A model generated the notes under the pieces. That model made no database searches and was not told the DNA's origin. It saw only the letters and a list, made by a program, of their open reading frames with translations. DNA of 64,000 nt from Brachynemurus nebulosus (Eukaryota; Arthropoda; Insecta; Neuroptera; Myrmeleontidae): assembly GCA_035578155.1 (NCBI GenBank), contig JAPWDM010000001.1:170783498-170847497 (forward strand), read 5' to 3'. A program made the position numbers and the translations under genes. Of this stretch, positions 12,503 through 24,240 are shown piece by piece. The first letter of the stretch is position 1. The number at the start of each line of letters is the position of its first letter.

Positions 12503-12971
12503 TATTATCCTATGTTCCGAACTTGTAATTTTTTTATTTGCTGTTCTGTCTAAAGACTTTTGTGAGTGCTATAATGCATGTCTTAATTTAAATTTATTTT
12601 TTTAAACAGAGTTTAAATATCTGCTGTGATTTTAATTAGTATGATTTTGTAGTACAGACTTTGAAGAATTTATTTCCCTTATTTCTATTTTCTTTTGCAT
12701 AAAAGATCTTGTAAAAAAATAAATAAAATCTTTAAAGAAACTTTTGTCTAAACACTTTTGTGAGATACTGTACATTATCTCAACGTAAGTTAAACAAAAC
12801 TTGTAGGTATATTCGTGGAATAAAATACTACAAAGGAGAAAGTTTATATTTTTGCAGTCTAGATAATTTTTTTCCCAACGGGCGACAAATCAGACAGTGG
12901 TTTCGCATATAAATTTCATACGTATAATTCAAAGATAATAATTAAAAATACATTGAAGAAACCGTCTAAAT

Positions 12972-13289
12972 CAGCGATTTTCCAAAGTGGTCTATATCGA
13001 TCCCAAGGCGTCGATGACGACGTGCAAGGAACCCACGTCGACGGAGGAAAAACTGGGATCCGTGAGATTTAAATGAGTGTTTACCAACTACAGCGGTACA
13101 GGTAGTTAGGTTTGTTCGCTTGTCGTGAGAAGTTGGTGAGGTTTTTCCTTTTTTGTTCCTCATCACTTACATTTTGTAAAAAAAAGAAAGTTTTATTCCC
13201 GGAAGTTGTTGAATTTGTGCAAGGGCCTATCCAAAACTGAAAACCGTCATAAGTGGTCTACGAGACAAAAAAACGTTTGGGAACCACTG
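12972..13289. mobile_element. hAT-like MITE, 318 bp
   Basis: The right end, read inverted, is CAGTGGTTCCCAAACGTTTT, a classic hAT terminus. The left end is CAGCGATTTTCCAAAGTGG. Eight-base flanks GTCTAAAT (12964-12971) and GTCTAGAC (13290-13297) agree at six positions, consistent with an aged 8-bp TSD. No transposase is present. Confidence 0.8.
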
Positions 13290-13747
13290 GTCTAGACTGT
13301 TGGACAAAGATGGACTATAACTGATCCAAATTGATTTTTGGTTTAGAAGATCCTGATATGGATAGATTTGTGATATTGGGGTATATAGAGCGTTTCGTTT
13401 ATGAATGGTGAATTTTGTATAATAAACAAAATGTTTTATAAGCGCATTTTATGACTGTTTTAACGGTGACCAAAGTTATCGAAATTGAGGTACCGTTGGC
13501 AGATAGTGCTCTAATTAGTAATAATTTTCAGAGAATTTTTTATTTGTGTCTCTCGATATGATTGAATTAAGGTAAAAGTTCTAATAAATGGGGCGAAAAT
13601 GACAAAGAAAGAGTTGAGATAGTTTAGTTAAAATAGAAAATTATGATTAAAGTCCGACATTCCGAAGCCTCGAAAAAAAAATTGAAACACTTTAAAAAAA
13701 AAAATATTAAAAATTAAATGTCTACTGTTATTTAACGTTTTTAACAT

Positions 13748-14271
13748 AGTTGTTGCGAGATAGTCAGGTACAAACGTATATCTCAGCGAAAATATTTCTT
13801 TTTATCAAAAATTAAATAATGATTGTGTTAATATTCTTCAGTTATTATATTTGTATACCGCTTGTTGTTTTTTTTTTTTTTAATTTCTGCGCGCTTATGT
13901 TGTGTCAATGTAAAAGCATTGTTAAAAAAGCGTTGTAAAAACGTTGTAAAATGATGTTTATAAATTATATTTCAAAAACGGTCTAGTGAATCATTTTTAT
14001 TTCTTATTAAATTTTGTTTCTAACTTTGTATTTTATAACTAATTAAATTTTTATCAAATTTCTTTGACACGTTCCATTTTATTTGAAAAAAATTAGAGTT
14101 TTCCCATCAGAGACCGTGTTAAAATTATAAAACTTTGAAGTCGTTTTTTTCAAAATTGGAGTAGTCAATTTTAATCGGATAAGCTGGTATTATTAGTATT
14201 GAATTTAATAAATTTCTAAAGAAGTTTCGTTAAAATCCTTGAAAAATCGTTTTATCGACCACATACCTTAA
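13748..14271 (+). repeat. Interspersed repeat B, copy 1
   Basis: About 520 bp recur in inverted orientation at 45345-45852. Shared landmarks are AGTCAGGTAC near the start, a run containing GCGTTGTAAAAACGTTGTAA, ATTTCAAAAACGG, then TTTGACACG, and the end GAAAAATCGTT. I see no TIRs or coding motifs, so the class is unknown. Confidence 0.65.
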
Positions 14272-15051
14272 AACAAATTTGTAAAATATCAAATAATTAA
14301 TACAAGAAATTATGACTTACTCTCAATTTGTATTTTTTTTTTAATATATAGGAAGCACTGTTTGTGTGTGTAGTTTCCTGGTCTGAAGCGTTAATTATTA
14401 ACATGTTAAGAGGGCGAGACGATCTACAAAAGATTAACTGTTAATTTATTTTAAAGAAATTAAATCCTATTGTGAACGTGTTACAGAACCTACAAATTCA
14501 GAAAGAAAACGTCGCGAAGAACCTGCGGTGTGATTCACAACTTAAAAATAAAATGGGATAAGAAAATTCGTCAAAGTTGGGGGTAACATAACAATCAGTT
14601 TTTTACTAACATCTTTACGTTTCTATGCATTTGATCAGCGACACCAACCACAATTATACTGTATATATGGGTGTACCTTATTTCATCGAAGGGACGAAAG
14701 TTATTCGACGCAAGTATAGAAGAAGACGATCGATCTAATTTTGTATACGCGCACTGTAATTTTATTCGGGTTTCTCAAAAAGTAAAAAACAAACACCACA
14801 CCCGACAAAAAATGATAAATTTCCTACCATAAACAAGTAAATTAATTATATTTATAAAATAATTAAATGATAGGAAACGTTAGATTTTGAGTTAATTAAA
14901 ATCAAATTATCATTTAATGCCATTTACCTTTTTAACACTGATAAAAAACCCGTACTTTACGTTGTACAACTACACACCGTTCCCCGCGGCAACCATCGCA
15001 TCGCACACCGTACTTCATTCACGATCCAAGTACCTCACATAAGAGTTATTA
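14272..15051. other. Unannotated AT-rich stretch
   Basis: No gene or bounded element is visible. A weak inverted pair (TTTCCTACCAT and ATGATAGGAAA) lies near 14820-14880. Confidence 0.5.
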
Positions 15052-15053
15052 TA

Positions 15054-15970
15054 GGGTGAATGCGGTCGAGATGTCGCACTTGATAATTCTTAAAGTATGC
15101 ATTTAATTGATTTGAAATTTGGTACGCAATAAATGTAAACATTGTTCTTTAAAATTATTGAATCATAAAGGAATCATAATTAACACTTTTGTAGAGCCTG
15201 CAAAGCGGCGTCTCTCCTACACCAATGAGAGAGATGCCGCATCAAGGAAAGAGGAACGCCGCATAGTTCATATTAAAAATTTTCCATTTTACACACATCT
15301 CCATACATGATACATGCCATATGTAACCATTTTTGGCACTTTATATATCTTAACCAGTCAATTTTTCTTGTTTCTGAGTACTTTTCGAAACATTCAATAC
15401 ACAGGCAATCATCATTATTTTCGTTATCTTCACTAATATGAGAGCTCTTCTTGATCCATTAATGGATCTTTTATATTTACGTGGCATAATTTACAGTCCA
15501 AAAAGATAAATTGCATAATTAAGGTATAAGTCTATGATTTTAACATGTAATATGATGCGGCATTTATACCAACTTTAAATGCGGCATCTCTCCTTTTTGT
15601 TAAGATCGATACCGCATGTTGCTATAGCAAGCATAGTCCGGATTTCTAACTTAAAATTTTATACAGTAGTTTTAAAATATACCTAAATTAATAACAAAAC
15701 TCATTTTCATTAAAACAATAAAATATACATTCTTAAATTCTAATGAATTAAATGCTTGATAAAATATTATGTTAAAAAACTTACTTTTCAATAATAAAAA
15801 GTTGGATAATTACTAAACTGATCGACTAATCATAAATGTTACCATATACAACTTAAATAAGTAACTTATTTTAAAGATATAATCCATTAATAGCGCTATC
15901 TATCAATCAACGGACGAACTATGGCTACTATTGCATCTCTCTCGACGCGGCATCTCTCCCGCACTTACCC
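15054..15970. mobile_element. TA-flanked non-autonomous DNA transposon, 917 bp
   Basis: Left end GGGTGAATGCGGTCGAGATG, right end inverted GGGTAAGTGCGGGAGAGATG, with TA on both sides (15052-15053, 15971-15972). The subterminal words GCGGC and GAGAGATGCCGC, or their complements, recur internally near 15206, 15230, 15258, 15555, 15584 and 15947. There is no transposase. It has the same architecture as the elements at 2331, 26685, 56241 and 57702, but an unrelated sequence. Confidence 0.85.
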
Positions 15971-15972
15971 TA

Positions 15973-18250
15973 AATAGGCGGCTTCATTTATATAGAACCC
16001 AAGCAAGTATCTAGACGGCGGTACCGACGCCACTTCAGACGGACAGCCAGGCAGATTCGGTTGATGACGATAGCGTGACGAACGTTATCGTGGATATTGT
16101 TCGGTTCAAAATAAAGTGAAGGATAACTTGAGGATATGGCTCCCTCTGTACCTACCCGGGGGTGTAGTGACACGGATAAGAATGGGACGTTGGGGAGAAA
16201 TTTTCTGAATAGTTATTTTAGAACAACAATAGTACTACTACTTTAATCCATTGTTTTCGCATAATAATGATGATCATTAAAATAGAGAGAAAATTTGTGA
16301 AACGGGTTATCAAAATGAAATTTGTGCTTTGATGAAATTGAATAGGAAGTGAAATGTGTTGTTTGCGAAGAAAAATTTTAACGAAAATTTTGATGTTAAT
16401 GAATTTGTATAGGTTGCCCATAGGTACTACTAAAATCAAAATCAAATTTCAGTATTTTGAAAATAGAATACAACCAATGTTAAAAGATTTCTAGACTCGT
16501 CCTTCAGAACAGTCGAATTTTATGTTGAGTGAATAATTATTTAAAATATTTAATGGAATCAGTTTGAGTGTAAGAAACCGTAAAATCAGCCTACTTTATA
16601 TACTGAAGCCAGTGTTTGAAAAAAATTAAAATTTTAAGGAGGTATTCCTTATAGAGTATAACATTTGCGTAAAATTTTTCTCATATTAGCAGTCTTGACG
16701 TTTTTAAATCAATATTTTTTGTCATATCTTTTTCAACGATATAGACTATTCCACTGTACCCCAAAGGTCATCGAATCTGGTAGGGGTTTATTTGAAATGC
16801 ATTTTAAAATCACATAATTTTTTTTAAAATTGGAATCCGCCTCAATTTTTCGGGGAGTGGTACGCTAAAGGGACGAAAATCATCCAAACCTAATGCCTAG
16901 ATCAATTATGTTTATTTGAATATACCTACATATCCAAAATTCAGGTTCCTAGAGCAATTTGGGGGGGGGGGGGTGGAGAGGGGAGAAAGTGATTTTTCAG
17001 TAGTTTTCAAGGGGTCTAATAGGCCCAAAGTCCCTTAAATGTATCTAAGGGGTTGAAATTTTGCATATTGATTTCAACTACAAAACAGTAGTTTTCACAG
17101 TGTAATTTTCAAAAATTTTGTTACGTAAATCATCATTCTGAAAGATTTTAGCTAATAAAACTCTTTGATCAAATCTAATTATCGGCGGGCGTTCTTGCGA
17201 CAGTAATGCGCAATTAGCCGGTATTTGAACAACCTTTAGAAAGTGTTACGTGAAGTTTGGAGCGGACTGACTGTTGGTTTTCACTTTCCTACTGCAAAAA
17301 TTATACTATTTTTGATAAATTTTCAATGTTCATAAAACTCCCTGATGGTACCACTTTCCACTACAACTGTCAGGCCCCACCAGTGCCAGGTGTACTCGAA
17401 CTACAGGTACTGATCGTAGTATAGTAATGTATATATTGAGGAAAACAGATATGCAAATTTCAACTTTACCCCGAGTATCATCATTTATTCGATTACATAT
17501 AAATATAATAACATCAAAATTTGTCTGGGTGTGAGAATATTGCATGCACACTAATGCAAAAAAAACAAACAAAACTGTAAACCTTTTCAATTTTATTTAA
17601 TATTTTTTTGCTATAGATGAATTATTTATTCTACATACGTTACAAATCAAATTTATATAAATCAAGGACATAAAAATTGATAAAAATCCATTGAAATTAA
17701 AATAATATAAGTATAAAACATGTAAAATTACCCCCGCCCGTGTATTTAAAATATGATAAAAATATAATTCAATGGCGAGTATCCGACATGCGTTACAGTA
17801 CCACTAAATAAATATATAAAATACACACACTTTAGTTGAAGCGACTCGCGCGCTATCTGTTGTAAAATGGTTGTGCTAAATCAGAGGGGCAGGCGTGCGC
17901 ACAACAATTCACTAAAATTTCATCGCAAAAATTATTCATCATTATCTCATGAAATTTTGGTGTCATAAAATTGAATCTAGTAAATATTTAAATTCATGAT
18001 CTGCAAAAATAAAGTCCAATAGTCAATTTTTCCGAAATACTTACCCTAAATTCAAATCTGCGTATTCATAAAATCACAGTTATCGTCAAAATATTGTCAC
18101 AGATACTTAATTGGTTTTTCAAAATAAAAATTTAATTTTGCCATTAAAAAACATGTCTTTCTAACACTTGGAGTTTTAATAATTATGGACAATTATTATC
18201 ACTGTATTTTCTTTGCAATTAGTAGTAAAAATATTCAATACGCTATCCAC
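15973..18250. other. Unannotated stretch with a poly-G tract
   Basis: No gene was recognised. A G12 run starts at about 16961. At 16634 TTAA is followed by GGAGGTATTCCTTATAGAG, which resembles the ends of the TTAA/GGGGG elements elsewhere in the window, but I could not find a matching right end. Confidence 0.5.
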
Positions 18251-18270
18251 GGAACCTTATGAACGCTCTG

Positions 18271-18694
18271 GAACAGCTCCGCAAAAGTTCCGCAAAATCT
18301 CAGTTAATATCGACTTTATCGAAAAATAACCCAAACAAAAGTTTTATGGGAAGAAATGAGGAACTAGAAAATAACCTCGAATTTGACCTTGAAGATGACC
18401 TTGACCGACCAGTATCATATGTTTTGCGTTTTTATGACCTTCACACGACTTTGGGATATGAAGTATGAATATGGTTTTCAACGTAGAATTTCCCGTTCTT
18501 TCCGAATCTGAGGTCAAAAATAGGGGTTTCCATTTAAAAAAAAAAAAAAACAAAGTTGACCTCCAAATTTTGGTCAAGGCCATGTTCAAGCTCAAATTCG
18601 AGGTCATTTTTTAGTTCCTCATTTCTTTCCATGAAACTTTTAGCCGGGGTATTTTTCGATAAAGCCAATATTAACTGAGATTTTCAGCTGTTCC
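18271..18694. repeat. Fold-back element with about 130-bp arms, flanked by 20-bp direct repeats
   Basis: The arms begin GAACAGCT and share AATCTCAGTTAATAT, CTTTATCGAAAAATA, AAAGAAATGAGGAACTA and GACCTTGACC or close variants. Both sides are flanked by a direct repeat of 20 bp, GGAACCTTATGAACGCTCTG (18251-18270) and the same with one change at 18695-18714. That is long for a cut-and-paste TSD. The right direct repeat overlaps the first bases of the neighbouring Helitron. Confidence 0.75.
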
Positions 18695-18710
18695 GGAACT
18701 TTATGAACGC

Positions 18711-19899
18711 TCTGTATATAAAAATCAAAACTGACTGACTGACTGACTGATCGATCAACGCACAGCCCAAAGGGCTGGTCCTAGAAACGTGAAATTTTGA
18801 ACAGGGGTTTCTTGTATAACGTAGGTGAGCACTAAGGAAGGATTTTTGAAAATTCACACCCTAAGGGAGTAAAATAGGGGATGAAAATTTTCTTAGAAAT
18901 CTGTAATTTTTTGAGATAGAAATATGGAAATTAGTTTTAGATTACTGGTTTGAACACAGAAAAGTTGTGCTTTTAAAAATTCATCCCTCAGGGCTTAGGG
19001 GGTTGAAACAGGGGAAGAAACTTTAAATGGAAGTCTGTCACCTAGAAACGTGAAATTTTGCACAGGGTTCCTTATATAACGTAGGTGAGCACTAAGACGG
19101 GATTTTTGGAAATTCACTCCCTAAAGGGGTAAAATAGGGGATGAAAATTTTCATAGAAATCTGTAATTTTTTGAGTTAGAAAATGTATGGAAATTGGTGT
19201 TAGGCTACTGGTTTGAACATAAAAGTTTCAGTGCTTTTAAAAATTCATCCCTTAGGGGGTTGAAACAAAGGAAGAAACTTTAAATGGAAGTCTGTCGTTT
19301 TTACAATTAGAAATGTGGAAACTGATACGGTATGGCATGCTGGCGTTTTTAAAGTTCTTAAAAATTCATTGTTTACCGTTTATAAATGCGAAATTGAGTT
19401 TGTTGATTTGTTTGTTTGTTTGACTTGCTTTTACGCTTCAACGACTTAACCAGTCAACTTGAAATTTTGCACAGACCGAGCTTGGAAGATAGAGACGGTT
19501 ATAGGCTATCTTTTAACCCTGGAAAATAAATCATTCCCGAGGAAAAATCTATGACAATTATGACAGTTGACTATTAAAAAGCGGATTAAACTTCAGTATT
19601 GTTAACAGAGGGCTGAAAAAGAACATAGGTGACTTTTTACCCTGGGAAAACATCTCATTCCTCTGGGAAATCTCATTTCTATGGCAAAATATATTTTAAA
19701 TGAAACAAAAAAAGATTCCTAGCAAGGTATGTCCACACTTTTGACGCGGAACTGTATTTAATGTTTTGGTACATTGCAGTGTCAAAAGTATGGGCACCCC
19801 TTGGGCTAAAATGTGCCCATAATTTTGACGACGTAGAGTGTCCTATAACCAGCTTAGCCCTTCTATTGCAACGCGGGCGAAACCGCGAGTAAATGCTAG
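18711..19899 (+). mobile_element. Non-autonomous Helitron, 1189 bp
   Basis: It begins TCTGTATATAAAAATC followed by (CTGA)n and ends in CTAG (19896-19899) before a T. A GC hairpin (CGCGG, loop, CCGCG at 19872-19887) lies eight bases upstream of the CTAG. TC start, CTRR end and a 3' hairpin are the hallmarks of Helitrons. The interior contains two copies of a 261-bp unit (18780-19040 and from 19041). No Rep/helicase sequence is present. The base before TC is C, not the expected A, so the 5' boundary is less secure than the 3' end. Confidence 0.75.
18780..19300 (+). repeat. Two-copy 261-bp tandem inside the Helitron
   Basis: Both units start CCTAGAAACGTGAAATTTTG, contain TAACGTAGGTGAGCACTAAG and GGGATGAAAATTTTC, and end near AAATGGAAGTCTGTC. 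The second unit carries small deletions. Confidence 0.85.
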
Positions 19900-19900
19900 T

Positions 19901-20673
19901 TGTATATAAAAATCTCCAAATACTAGCTCAGATAATTAATCTTTAAACTACTTTAAAACTACTTAAGTTTTTCGTAATTTTTAACTAATTATAACGAAGA
20001 GCTTTAGTAGTTTTAAGGGACTGAGGTCTAAACACGATTAGACAAATGAGAGCCAATTTTGAGCGCAGCAGTACAATATCCGAGTTTATTGCGTATAAGT
20101 ATTTTGTGCAATTGTCAGTCGGTAAAGAATCATGACATTTTTTATTAGTGTTCCTTACCAAAATTGTCAAAACGGAACACTTATGCAATCAGTTCGGTGT
20201 CTGTCCGGGTGTCAGGCAATTTCCTCTGAAACCACTCAACACGAAAATTTGAAACTTAGTACGGAGATAGGGTGTGATGACCTAATTCCAGATGTGAAGT
20301 TGAGTTTTGATTTTGGCGGTTAATTTTAGGGGATAACCTGAAAAGTGAAATAGAAATTTTTTCCCAAGAGCATTGAGTAGGATATCAAACGAAAGCCTAT
20401 TAAAGCACGAATCCAGTAATAAGTTTATATAACTACATACTTTTGTCCATTTTTTTTTTTTAGAATAACATCATAAAAATTGCTGTCCCCGGCCCTTATT
20501 ACCAGAAGGATTGTTCAGAAAAATCTGAAAAAATTCACGAATATTAAAAATTGGGTGTAGATTGAGCGAAAATTATCAAACCTGAATTTTCTTGCACAAC
20601 TTCCTTGGTATGCAAAAAGAAAAGTTGATGACATACTTTGCTTTGATTAAGATGTTGTTAATCAATAATTGTT
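19901..20673. other. Unannotated stretch
   Basis: No gene or delimited element was seen between the Helitron and the TTAA target of the next MITE. Confidence 0.5.
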
Positions 20674-20677
20674 TTAA

Positions 20678-21599
20678 CCCTAGAATCATACGTACTCGTC
20701 AAAACGACGAACGAACTTCTCTACCTGCTCCAATACTACAACTTGTCGGTAACTGCTTGCTGTGAAACTTCTGTTATCTAATTTATTTGTTATTATAACA
20801 CATAAGACGTATAAATTTTGTTTATAGCTATTGTCGTTTTTTTTATACTGAAATAGTGTGCGTCAAAAGGACGACAATGTATGATTAACCCATATTTTTT
20901 TTTAAAGATTTTGTACTCCACATATAAAAGTCTTCCTAATTTTTCTAAAATTTATTAAAGATATGGATGTTATAATTAATTTATTCAATGATTATGATAA
21001 TATGAAAGATGATTACAGCTGTTTGACTTATAGAGACGACATAATACTGAAGTTTTAATATATTGAATCGAAAACTAAAGAATGCGTTTCAAGTGACTTA
21101 ATAAAAGGTTAACAATTTATTTTGTGGAAAATATTTTAATTTTTATTATTTTTTGAGATCTTATTCGAAAAATTACTAACAAATTTTAGAAAATTTATAA
21201 ATGTGCCTAATGGGAAAATAACTACATATCTATAGGAATATTTATAACTGAGAAATTTCACATTCTGTAAAGTCACACATGTCCACTGACTCATAATAGT
21301 TCATAAATTAATTATTTGAAAGACATGTTTTATGATACAACTGATGTATTTATGTATTTTTTAATTTTTATAGTGAAAATATGCTTTGATGAAAAGATTA
21401 AAAAAATTAATAAATATTTATATTAAGAAATTTTTCCAAATGCAATTTTTTTAAATATTTTGTTCGCTTTTGTAGTATTGTTATGTAAAAAAAATGTTTT
21501 TTGCAAATAAACTCTAAAACTCCCCGTAAAAAGTCCATTTGTCGAAACGACGCCGATGTATGATTAACTTGACTCGTAGACCAACGTATGATTCTAGGG
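20678..21599 (+). mobile_element. piggyBac-like TTAA MITE, 922 bp, copy 1
   Basis: The 16-bp perfect TIR CCCTAGAATCATACGT is present at both ends, with TTAA immediately outside (20674-20677, 21600-21603). CCCTAGAA-type ends and the TTAA target match the piggyBac superfamily. Subterminal blocks contain CGTCAAAACGACGAACG and GTCAAAAGGACGAC. A second copy in the opposite orientation is at 54218-55135. No transposase is encoded. Confidence 0.92.
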
Positions 21600-21869
21600 T
21601 TAATAATATGTTAAACGGGTAGTCTACGATTTTTTTATACAGTGAGTTTTAAAAATTAAGGAAGAAGTAAGGAATAACTGATAAATTTATACACAAAAAT
21701 ATATTATTCATATTATCTGAATATTATCTAATAATATGTGTAAAATTTTGTTAGGTATCCATAGAAATAATTAAATTCAGGCTATTTAAAAAAATTACAA
21801 TATTTTTATAATTTTCTGAGTTAATATTATCTGATACAATTTTTATAACAAACAGTACTGCTGTACTGC

Positions 21870-22440
21870 TAATAATTTTTTATTACTCATGCGGGAGAAG
21901 TACTAACTTGGCGCACACATTTCTGTACGCAGAATAGCTGTTTGCCTACTGTTCTTTTCCCACATACATTTTTGCGTGCGGAAAGTAACTTTTTATTACT
22001 GATGCGGGAGAAGTACTAACTTGGCGCACACATTTCTGTACGTAAGATAGCTGTTTGCCCACTGTACTCTTCCCACATACTTTTTTGCGTCCGGAAAGTA
22101 ACTTTCCACACACAAATTGACAATAAAACACGCAAGGCCGCCTCTTGATTTTTCATTTAATAAATATTTCATAATAATTTCTATAGAAACCACCAACAAA
22201 GTAATTTAAACAATAATTAATTCAGAAAAAAAGACGAACACTTAAAAATATTATTTTAAAAAGTATTAAAAATGTCAAAAATAGTAATAATAACAGAAAA
22301 AAGTATGTCAAATTCGTAATAAAAAATAGTATGTGCAACTCGTGCGGGATTGTCGATTGTCCACTCAAGCGAATGAGCGCACTCACTTCGCTTTCGTGCG
22401 CAATCGACAATTTCCCGCACTTATTGCACAATATACTTAT
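21870..22440 (+). repeat. Hairpin repeat A, copy 1, with a duplicated end
   Basis: This interspersed repeat recurs inverted at 55845-57275. One end holds a block with GCGGGAGAAGTACTAACTTG and GCGCACACATTTCTGTACG. In this copy the block is tandemly duplicated with a 113-bp period (21878-21990 and 21991-22103). The other end is a large hairpin (22331-22432) whose arms are TGCGGGATTGTCGATTG and its complement, followed by CCCGCACTTATTGCAC. No TSD or coding region could be defined. This copy shows the uninterrupted site for the insertion found in copy 2. Confidence 0.8.
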
Positions 22441-23939
22441 ATTATTATTGAAAAAAAGATGACTGTTAATACATTTACTTCATTCAGTAAATATCACTGT
22501 CCATTTCTGGTAAACGTAAACAGAACAAGATAACTATAGTATATACGATCTTTTGAAATTGAAAATATGGTTTACTTTAGGAATAAAATTTATTCATTAA
22601 GAAAAATATTTCTTTCAGTTTCATATCCTGTTACAACAAATTCATAAATCCAACTGATTGAACGGAACACTGATAGCGCAAGTACAACTTGCACTTGACG
22701 ACTTGTTTTATTTGTTTATTTATAAAGCCACGTTTATATTAAAAGTACAGTCTAAAATTTTCTGAAAAAAGTCAAAATAAAATTTGCTCAAAGTAATGTT
22801 GACGAAATATCGCATCTGTGTCTAACGAAAATACGGTAAATGTAATTTCTCACCCGCTTTATTTACAATACCCTAGAAAATACTCCATAGTTCAAACCAT
22901 TACAGACATTACAATTTTATAACTATCATTAAATTTTACATATGTGTACCCACATTCAAATGAAAAAGTAGCCTCGGTCATAAACGTACATTATAACATA
23001 AATATCTGATACATATCAAACTTGCACCCCATAAAAATTGCACGGTATAAATATTCCACAATTTTATCTGACAGTTAAAATTTACCGTCTGCATGCGTCT
23101 TGTTTTTGAATTATAGCCGGAGTAATAATTCCATATATTTTATAAATAAAAATTACCTACTATACATGAATGTTACAAGAAAATATAATATTTTTTTAAT
23201 GATTTTTTATATTAAAAAAAAAAAAGAGAAAAAATTTGTATGTAAAGATACAAAACTTTTAAATAGATATTTTATATTAGAATAATATTTGAATTTATTT
23301 GTTACCATATTTCAATACATTATTTACTTTCATGAAAAGAAACAAAAAACGAATGAAAAAACAAAAATGAAACAGTAAAAACAAAATCATAGCATAAAAA
23401 TATTTGTGATGGATTTGCCTGATAATTTATTTTAGCTCTTTTTTATTTTATTTCATAACATATAGTCATGAGTGCAATAAAGTTATGCTTTCGTAAAAAT
23501 TATTTTTTGCAACTCCGAGCTGAAAATAAGTACTTTAGTTCACTATAATAGCGAGTAAAGTGTTACTTTCATTCCCAAAGGACTAAAAATATTTTTGGTC
23601 CCGGTTTTAAAGCAGTCAGTAAACATAATTTATAGAGCATTACTTTAACAACCAAAATTTAACTTAAATTTTGTAGCGTTGCTAGATAATAAAACAATAA
23701 ACAAATTCAAACTTGTAGACAAAAACAAATAGTTATATGATATATGTATTTTCCAATTTGATTGATTTATCTACAGTATACTTTATGTAATATTATTTTA
23801 CACAATTTAAATGATAGTTTTTCTTAATTTTTATTATATTAAATTATAAGCATAATTATGAGCATGTTTCTTTTGATCCCACCTGTGAATTGTTGCCCTC
23901 GGGCCTTTAAGGCCCTCATAAATCATACTAATTCATGCT
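22441..23939. other. Unannotated AT-rich stretch
   Basis: No gene or bounded repeat was recognised. Poly-A and poly-T runs produce short spurious frames. Confidence 0.5.
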
Positions 23940-24240
23940 GATTTAATAATGTCGTTGGTTTGTTTAGTTTATTTTCACATTTCAGCCGCTTTACTTCACT
24001 GGAAATTTTGCATAGACATGGCTGAGAAGACGGAGAAGAAGACAGACTACTCTTATCCCGAGGAAATATCTGATTCTTGAAACAAAATTAGCTTGTCTCT
24101 CTCACTCTCGCGCCTCAGTCGGCATGAAACTTTATATAAACATAGCTTTATGTAGGAAAATGTAGTTAAATCGGACCAGGCTACTTTTTTGCCTCGGGAA
24201 ATCGGATGGCTGATTTCCGTGAGAAAAGCAATTTGAAATT
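23940..24240 (+). repeat. Diverged relic of the Helitron interior
   Basis: This stretch parallels 19400-19700 of the Helitron: GTTTGTTTAGTTTATTTTCAC, CTTCACTGGAAATTTTGCAT, GACATGGCTGAGAAGACGGA and TCCCGAGGAAATATC line up with the corresponding Helitron blocks. No CTRR end is retained. Confidence 0.45.

Larger units (their letters stand above)
10190..12770. mobile_element. Palindromic Tc1-like element, 2581 bp, with two nested insertions
   Basis: The outer ends CAGTATCTCACAAAAGTGTT and their inverted copy are flanked by TA (10188-10189, 12771-12772). A second related direct repeat (CACAAAAGTCTTTAGACAGA) sits inward near 11027 and is mirrored near 12540, which is the IR/DR arrangement of some Tc1 elements. 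The inverted arms then continue through the 3' part of a transposase on both sides and meet near 11680. The element is therefore a head-to-head palindrome rather than a normal Tc1. The left arm carries a TTAA insertion (10375-11001) and the right arm a TA insertion (12260-12502). Without these, the arms align almost end to end. Confidence 0.9.

Noticed and set aside
16634..17040. Further TTAA/GGGG element
   Set aside because: The left end looks right, but no convincing inverted right end or second TTAA junction was found.
18257..18714. LTRs, because of the 20-bp direct repeats
   Set aside because: The repeats are too short and enclose inverted arms, with no primer-binding site, polypurine tract or coding sequence.
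22331..22432. Hairpin as a rho-independent terminator or riboswitch
   Set aside because: The context is a eukaryotic repeat, and the same hairpin recurs within a second copy of the repeat.
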